This document shows, in pieces, positions 57,701 through 64,000 of a stretch of 64,000 nucleotides of DNA. Under the pieces are notes generated by a model. It was not told the DNA's origin. It did no database searches and worked only from the letters and a program-made list of their open reading frames with translations. The DNA is from Theristus sp. LFF4_11 (Eukaryota; Nematoda; Chromadorea; Monhysterida; Xyalidae). The stretch spans positions 37,748-101,747 of the forward strand of contig JASANC010000952.1 of the NCBI GenBank assembly GCA_030248135.1, read 5' to 3'. Numbering within the stretch: the first letter of the stretch is position 1; each line of letters opens with the position of its first letter. A program made the translations under genes and the position numbers.

Positions 57701-60700
57701 ATCGCATCTTCATAGATTGGCCGTGTCTTGGTGACTCCGTAGTACTCGGCCGCCTTCTTGATGTAAATGTTGAACACCTGGCAAAGTGATAAAAACCACA
57801 GTGAATTGCGATCTGGTGTCACGAACTTGATTTGCTTAAGAACCAGCCCCCAGCAACCTGATACATTTCATGCTTGGTGACTGCTTTCGTAGCCCTGTTA
57901 TACACTGCCATCGCATGCCTCGCCAGCCCATAATCCTCCTCCAGTTTTGCGTACATCAGGTAAATATCTGCAAAACCGGAATAACACAGCAAATTCAATG
58001 GGTAAAAATCACGAAAAACGTGAAATGAGCCAAAGCAATCGCGACTTTTTGCGTGTTCCGGCGGCACGTGTTCAATGCACTGCTCGAATAAGTCTCTCGC
58101 TCGCTCCAGTTTCTTGCTGCCCTGGAAGTGATGAAACATAAGAAAATTAACCAAGTTGTAGAAAGGCTCTCTGCATTTCGGTTTTGACAACATCATATGC
58201 AGAAGAGGGGTGGCCTCATCAGTGATGTGCTCCACTTGAATACAGACCTTGAACACAAATTTAATCGCGGAAAAACCAATTAATAACCGAAAAACGGAAA
58301 CGAGACACGAAACTAAACTGACGTAGCGTTTGACGAATTTCACGAGGTAAGTGTTCCAGATGTCAAACACCAGCGGCCATTTGAACAGACCAATGCCTTT
58401 CTCGTAAGCCTGAAGATTCCAACAAAATATGCACTGATTTTTTATGCTAAGCGAATTCCGCAACGCGGAAACCTGTCAAACAAAAACTAGTCAACAGCCA
58501 TTTCAAAACCACATCAGCTGTTATGTCGTTTCTTTTAATTCTGCGACTCGAGGCGGAAAAGAAGTTGGTTTCACGCCTGATGCGATAAAGTACCTCTGTC
58601 AAAAAATGATTTCCTACACAGTCAAACTCTATAAATTATAGGGAATCAGCTGATTGGTTGGTAGTACGGTATGTTTTCTGGGCAAATCAAACTCCGTCCC
58701 CAAAGCAATACCTGCACAGAAAGCATGCATACCGTAATCACAACCAATCAGCCGATTCTTTAGAATTTAGAGTTCGACTGAATGTGCTTGTATAACTAGA
58801 GCAAACGATGCAGCAACCTTGAACGCTTCCTCGAAATGATTGTGCTCCTCAAGAAACATGGCGTAATTGATGATGATCTGCGGTGTCGCGATGCGCAGGT
58901 CAATGATGCGATCGTAGACGGCCTTGCACGACTCGAACGTGCCGAACGACTCCTCCACGTCCGCGTACATCGACCAAACCTTGAGCGACTTGTAAACACG
59001 ACGCTCTACTGGCTCGCTCTGCAAGAAACACCGTTTGTGATGATTGTGGGGCAGTTTTGGACATACAAACCATGCAAGGCAACACCGAAAAGCGAACAAA
59101 AGAAACAACACGACAAATTCAACCACGGTGGGGCTTTGCGGACAACGACGCAGCTGCTACACAGCGTCCGCACCCGACCGAGCCCGCTCTATCGGTTCAA
59201 ATTGCGTCACTACCTTTGCCACCTGTCGGGGCGATGAACAACAACAACAGAGTGCGACTTTTTAGAGTTTCACTGCACAATAACTACGAAGCACACGGCA
59301 ATTTCGCAACGACAGGCACACACACCTCGTCAAAGTAGTGCGTCTTCTGCGGCGGTGGCGCCGTGGCACGTTTCATCAGTTTTAACGCGCGATCGATTTT
59401 GCTGAAAAAAACCGAGAAAAATGCAGAATAACTTTACCATCTGGTACACAGAATTAGAAATTAGAATTTCAATTTGACGATAAGAAATTAGAATTTCAAT
59501 GTAGACACAAACTCGTGGCGCAGCTGAAACTCGGCGTATTCACACCAGACGACCGCGAGCTCGTCCACCTTTGCGTACTCGACTTTCAGCGCCTTCTCGA
59601 AGATTGTTTCCGCCTGAAAATCGCATCTTTTTACAATCTGCCAGTCATCCATCGTAACACTGGTTGTCTGGCAAGTCACAACAGTCAAAACAATATCGCA
59701 CATCGTCCAGTTGTTTGTTGTTCTCGTAGAATTTCGCGAACGCGACCCACAGCGAACTGAGACGACCAGTTTGCAGTTTCGGCTTCACCGTCTGCACGGC
59801 CTCCGTGTACGTTTCGATGATCTGGAAAAGGGCGAGTTCAATGAAATCAGGACCTGAACTGTCTGTCTTTTTTGCTTTCTTGTCTTTGTCTGTTTGTCTA
59901 AACCTGAATTGAGGCACAAATTGATATCGTTGCGCTCAAATGTCTGACAATCTGTGGAGTCCATTTTTACTCTGATAACTAAAGCAGATTTTCACTGTCA
60001 TGCTGACAGTGACTGCCAAAGAGCTTGACTACAGGCGTCCAAAACTGCAAGTTGGGCAGCATAATTTCAATAAAACTACACCACTTCCACCAACAACTTC
60101 CATATGCATTTATCGACATCCGATATACGAAACCAGCAGCACAAAACGTGTCGATACTTTCGCAACCAGCATTGATTTTGTGAGATTTTACTATCTAGGT
60201 TCGCTGATGTTTTACCCAGACTATAAGAACTGTCTGTGGTCCAGTCGCACTGTCGAGCCAGGCGGCACCACGGTATGCGTCTACCTGGCGGATCCGCAAA
60301 CAGCGAAATTCATGTTATGCACGCTTACCTTTTGCGGTTGTCCCTCAAACAGTTGCACGCGTTTGTGCCATTCATGCACGTTGTGCGGGTTCTGACGCAG
60401 CAGCACGCTGTTCAACAGCACCGGACGTCTGTCCATCAGATGCTCGAAACGCTCGAGACGCAGTTCGATTTCGAGATCCTGAAGATTGCTTGTTTGTTTC
60501 ATACACAAAAACAAAAACGATGATTGTTTCCATAAACAAACCTTCGTCTCATTGCCAATTCCAGTGCAGCTAAGAAATGAGCAAATAAAAAACGACAGCT
60601 AAGAAGTGAGTTGATAAAAAATGACAGCTAAAAAATGGATTGCTAAAAAACCGAGCGAACCTGTTCGGCGTCGGGCGGGCGTTTCGCAGCGCAGTCCATG

Positions 60701-62704
60701 AGCGTGCTCGCAACGCGCTCCTCGAACTGCGCATACGCGTCGAAGACCTGCGTGAAGTCGCGTACCGTGCGCACAGTCTGCAGCGACTCCTCGTAGATGT
60801 CGCGCGCCTGTGACACACAAAACATAAAAGCGGCATTCATGAAGCAGTACTTAGTGACGCGTAGCTGTTCAAGAGTATGATTGGCTGGTGATTCATTGCA
60901 TCGCGGAAGCTTGCATTTGATTGATTGGGTCTGCAGTCGAAACTGTGCACACACACTCTATCTGGCATTTGAATTCGGCATACTGATTGGCTAGCTCGAA
61001 AGCAGCCAATAATGTGGTTATCATAATTGTGATTTGGTTTGATATTGATGCTGTGCTGTTCCGTTTTTCTCGGCGCCTTTAAGCATCAGGCAAATGCACA
61101 AGGAAACCGGTCCCAAGCTGGGTACACCGCGACCCACATGCCCATATCCGTTTGTGCTATGCGTAAAAGAAGAAAATTTCAAAGAAAACAAAAACAAAAC
61201 ATTTTGACTGAAAGCAATGAATGACGACTAACCCGTTCAAAGTTCGTACTCCTAATGTAGTAGTCAGCAAGCGCACACCAGAGCAAGCCAACTTGGTCTG
61301 TGTAACGTTTGATACCTTGGCGAATGATCGGCTCTGCTTTCAGCGAATGCACTTTCGTAGGGTTCTTCGACATCAACTCGCATAATTCGTGCCACAGCTG
61401 CGTTTTTTTGTCAAAGAACAGTGAAGATCAGTTAAGTCTGTTCATTATCTTTGTCAGTCCCAATGTTAAAGAATCGCCATTTCTCAAAATGCAGATAATC
61501 AATATGAGCAGTTTTTGTAAAGTTCGGTAACCGGAATCCTGGCAAACAAAGAAAAAACAAACCTCATGATTCGACTTTCCATCTTTGCTCGCAAATTTCT
61601 CGTCATTCACAATTCTGGCCAACTCAACAGCGGCGTCATCCAGTCGATCGATCTCTTTCAAGTACGCAATGAAGCCCTCTCGATTCTCTGGCAACAGCTG
61701 CAGAAGTAACAAACAAACAAACAACATGAGAGCTTTTTATTGAGCTTCTTGCCAGTTGCTTGCCACGACTGTTGGTTGGTTGACCAAATATCAATACATG
61801 AAGTTCGCTGTTTGCGGTTTCGCCAGGTAGACGCATACCGCGGTGCCGCCTGGCTCGTCAGTGCGATTGGACAGTGGACACCAGGCAGAACTGCCGAAGG
61901 TGTTTTACCACAGACAGATCTTATAGTCTGGGCAAAACAGCGAACTTCAATCACTCGCCCATTTCGCAGGCACAACAGCTGGCACCTTCAGATATCGTCT
62001 GTACACGCGCACTGCAGTCTCCGGCACTTGATGCGAGCGAACGAAGTCGAGATAGAGAGGCCAGATGCGTTGGTGCTGTGTGACCGGCAGTGAACGCAGC
62101 GACCGGTCCAACGTTTTGCGGGTCCGGGTCACCAGACGCTGCCCGTTGAGAAACTTGCAGTAGTCGAGCCAAATTCGGGGCATCTGCAATCGTGGGAACA
62201 GAATGGACTATTGAACTTGAAAGATTTTACAACATGTTGTGGTGGTAAAACAAGTATGATCTTTTATTTTGGTCCAGAGACTCAAAGCGCGCTTGGATAA
62301 GTAAACAGTTGCATGCATGGCGCGGGAATTCAAAATTGGCAGAATGATCCGAGTCCCCCAAAATGAAGCCGAGTCACGCCGGCGATTTTGAATTGCCACA
62401 TTACGATTGAAACTAGTTTCCTTTCTAGGTCTGCACACACATTGAGTCGCAGAATCTAAAAAAATGATAATAGTGTTTCACTACTTTGTGCATGAACACC
62501 AGTGCTCGTTCGAAGCAGGCGTTTGTCTCCTCATAGCCAGGATCAGTGATGCATTTTCGGCGCACCTGCTTTCGTCGCGTCTTCAAGTAATTGTACCAGA
62601 GCTTGTAACTGAAAGCAATAAATCAACTAACCATTCACACGTTTTTTGGGACACATTTCGTTCGAATAGGGTTGTTAAAAAAAACAAAAATCGTCATTTT
62701 TGTT

Positions 62705-62742
<38 letters not shown>

Positions 62743-63629
62743 AAAAAAAAAAAGTGCCAAAACACGAGAGGCGCAGAACACATATAATATGCACGCTCCC
62801 GAGACACCCGTATGGCGGAAATTTTCATATTTTGTTTTGTTCCTCCTTTCCTCACCCCTCCACCCTTTAACGTCACTAATTGTCCCCAGCTAAGCTAATG
62901 CTAAAGTGAAGACAAACATACCGCCTTGAAATTCGATCAATTCTTCTGATGGTGTCGCGACGACACGACACGAAGCAGCAACCAGACAACGTAGCGCTTG
63001 CAAACGGTGCAGCGAGCACAATCGGACGCTCTGCGAGGCTAATCGTCACCTTATCTGCATCGGAAATGGTAGGCTAAGCTTTGGGACGCTCAAAAACTTC
63101 ATCGCAGATGTTGTCGAAGCCTAAAATCAGTCGGTAAAACGGCCCAAAATCGACTGCTAAAGGTTTTACGAGGTATAATCAAAGAAAATTTTTGTTGAAC
63201 TTTCGAAAAATTGTGCCAAAATTGAGGTTTTCAGAGCATATTAGAGGAAAATTTTTCGAATTTTTTTTTTTAAAAAAAAATCGGCATTTTTGTTTTTTTT
63301 TAATCACTTTTTTTTTTAAAAAAAAAAATTTTCATTTTTGTTTAACAACCCTACGTTCGAACAGAAACAACCAAACCAACATAACACGAAAACTACACGC
63401 ACCTGCCGGGCAGTTCCTTCAAAGCACGTTCGAAGACCATGTTGATGCGCTCCGGTAGCGCCTTCTGTTCTTTTTTGTGCTCCACATACCGCAGCCAACA
63501 TTTCACGGAAAACGGATTTCTCAAAATATCCTCTTCGTAAGGCAAATCATCTTCGTCAAACTGAATGTCGTCGCTGGCATGCGCTGCAGCTGACGCTTCT
63601 GACACGTCCGCCATTTCAACTTCAGACAT
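54782..63629 (-). CDS. XAB2: SYF1/XAB2, spliceosomal HAT-repeat scaffold
   Basis: Twenty exons give 880 aa in frame: 63629-63403, 62608-62485, 62183-61986, 61697-61563, 61397-61233, 60807-60661, 60478-60329, 59821-59702, 59613-59507, 59401-59326, 59018-58818, 58409-58323, 58121-58046, 57967-57858, 57777-57674, 57568-57469, 57177-57006, 55467-55310, 55028-54917, 54855-54782. The N-terminus ([22 protein letters not shown]) and HAT/TPR repeats ([76 protein letters not shown]) align along the whole family. The C-terminus is acidic ([15 protein letters not shown]) and ends [10 protein letters not shown]. It is part of the NTC/IBC complexes of the active spliceosome and, in vertebrates, of transcription-coupled repair. 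Some donors are weak (GTCTAC, GTCGCG). Introns hold families A, D, E, F and G; intron 17 is 1.5 kb. Confidence 0.97.
55780..56930. repeat. GGTATAAAAAACGG low-complexity blocks
   Basis: Clusters of GGTATAAAAAACGG/TTTTTTATACCG at about 55788-55920 and again at about 56830-56920, both in SYF1 intron 17. They resemble the AAACCGG blocks at 23590 and 34730. Confidence 0.65.
58619..58780. mobile_element. MITE family A copy
   Basis: Inverted ends CAGTCAAACTCTATAAATTA and GAATTTAGAGTTCGACTG. SYF1 intron 11. Confidence 0.88.
59147..59252 (+). mobile_element. Repeat family G copy
   Basis: CGACGCAGCTGCTACACAGC, CGACCGAGCCCGCTC, AATTGCGTCACTACC and GATGAACAACAACAAC. SYF1 intron 10. Confidence 0.72.
60187..60313 (+). 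mobile_element. Repeat family F copy
   Basis: TAGGTTCGCTGATGTTTTAC, CCAGACTATAAGAACTGTC and GTATGCGTCTACCTGGCG match 45349. SYF1 intron 7. Confidence 0.75.
61798..61952 (-). mobile_element. Repeat family F copy, reverse
   Basis: GAAGTTCGCTGTTTGCGGTT, CCAGGTAGACGCATACCGC and ACCACAGACAGATCTTATAG are complements of the family. SYF1 intron 3. Confidence 0.75.
62251..62463 (-). mobile_element. Repeat family D copy
   Basis: ATGATCTTTTATTTTGGTCC, CATGGCGCGGGAATTC and TTGAAACTAGTTTCCTTTC in reverse orientation. SYF1 intron 2. Confidence 0.82.
62650..63355. mobile_element. Possible hAT- or MITE-like insert bounded by inverted AGGGTTGTT ends
   Basis: AATAGGGTTGTTAAAAAAAAC at about 62667 and the mirrored GTTTAACAACCCTA at about 63345 bound a region with long A/T tracts (62708-62750, 63260-63330) in SYF1 intron 1. 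TTCGTTCGAA / CGTTCGAACAG flanks suggest a target duplication CGTTCGAA. No transposase frame is seen. Confidence 0.5.
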
Positions 63630-64000
63630 ACTAATTTAATGCACCTTTTTTATCTTCGACAGCTGCGCTGCAAAATCGCAGAACAAAAATAACAAACAAA
63701 AATAAAAAAAAATATTTAAAAAAAACAATATAAAAAACAAAAAATGCGGATTTTTTTAACTAAATTTTTTTCCAATGCTCGCTTAACCTCATTTTTGGCA
63801 CAATTTTTGGAAAATTAAACAAAAAATTTTGGCGCTATCCTATTTTAGTGTATCATTGAAAAAATAATGTGCAAAAATATGGCGTAGAGAGTACACTCGC
63901 CCAAAAATTTTCTCGGACCACCCAAAAATCATGAATTTTTGCTCAAAAATCATGATTTTTTCTTCTTAAAGTCCATAATATAAGCTAAATCATGTCCATT
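63630..64000. other. SYF1 5' flank
   Basis: Very AT-rich, with poly-A tracts and a TTTTTGG-rich end. Probably the SYF1 promoter; no other gene visible before the window edge. Confidence 0.5.

Noticed and set aside
58140..58260. Open frame extending SYF1 exon 13 upstream
   Set aside because: The acceptor at 58122 and family alignment ([11 protein letters not shown]) show it is intron sequence. A similar string also occurs at 25506, so it is likely repeat-derived.

Overview
This is nuclear DNA from an animal. The genes are split into many short exons with standard GT-AG (and a few GC-AG) introns. The recognisable products are eukaryotic or animal: TAF10, protein kinase N, COX20, NMD3, SYF1/XAB2, mitochondrial arginyl-tRNA synthetase, a SAXO-like axonemal protein and a Noggin/Trunk/Spaetzle-like cystine-knot precursor. 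Introns and spacers hold many short non-autonomous repeats (inverted-repeat MITE-like families and a tRNA-derived SINE). An invertebrate, probably an ecdysozoan, fits best: there is a Trunk/Spaetzle/Noggin-type ligand, an MSP-like domain protein, a TATA box with a TCAGT initiator of the arthropod type, and an FkbM methyltransferase. The species cannot be fixed from the sequence. No bacterial, viral or intact transposase gene was recognised.

Layout. 0-0.5 kb: G-rich simple-repeat array. 1.0-1.8 kb (+): TAF10. 2.0-3.9 kb (-): membrane-anchored FkbM-type methyltransferase, tail to tail with TAF10. 5.1-5.9 kb (-): possible SH2-like protein, head to head with 6.1-8.7 kb (+), a predicted MSP-fold protein. 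10.0-17.8 kb (+): a 1468-residue SAXO-like repeat protein in 13 exons. 18.4-21.6 kb (+): secreted cystine-knot precursor (7 exons, 435 aa). 21.6-24.5 kb: low-complexity spacer. 24.5-36.8 kb (+): protein kinase N (22 exons, 1120 aa). 38.5-39.5 kb (+): COX20. 40.35-42.35 kb (+): secreted proline-rich protein made of phase-1 exon cassettes, three of them in a fresh tandem duplication. 42.7-63.6 kb: a same-strand block on the minus strand holding RARS2, NMD3, an F-box/leucine-rich-repeat protein and SYF1/XAB2, with short gaps between genes.

The exon models were built by hand from splice sites, reading-frame phase and recalled family sequences. For most genes every junction keeps the frame, so these genes look intact. 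The genes do not form one pathway. Most are housekeeping (transcription initiation, splicing, 60S export, mitochondrial translation and respiration). The lineage-specific interest lies in the SAXO-like repeat protein, the cystine-knot ligand, the proline-rich precursor, and the repeat families, which in places touch splice sites.
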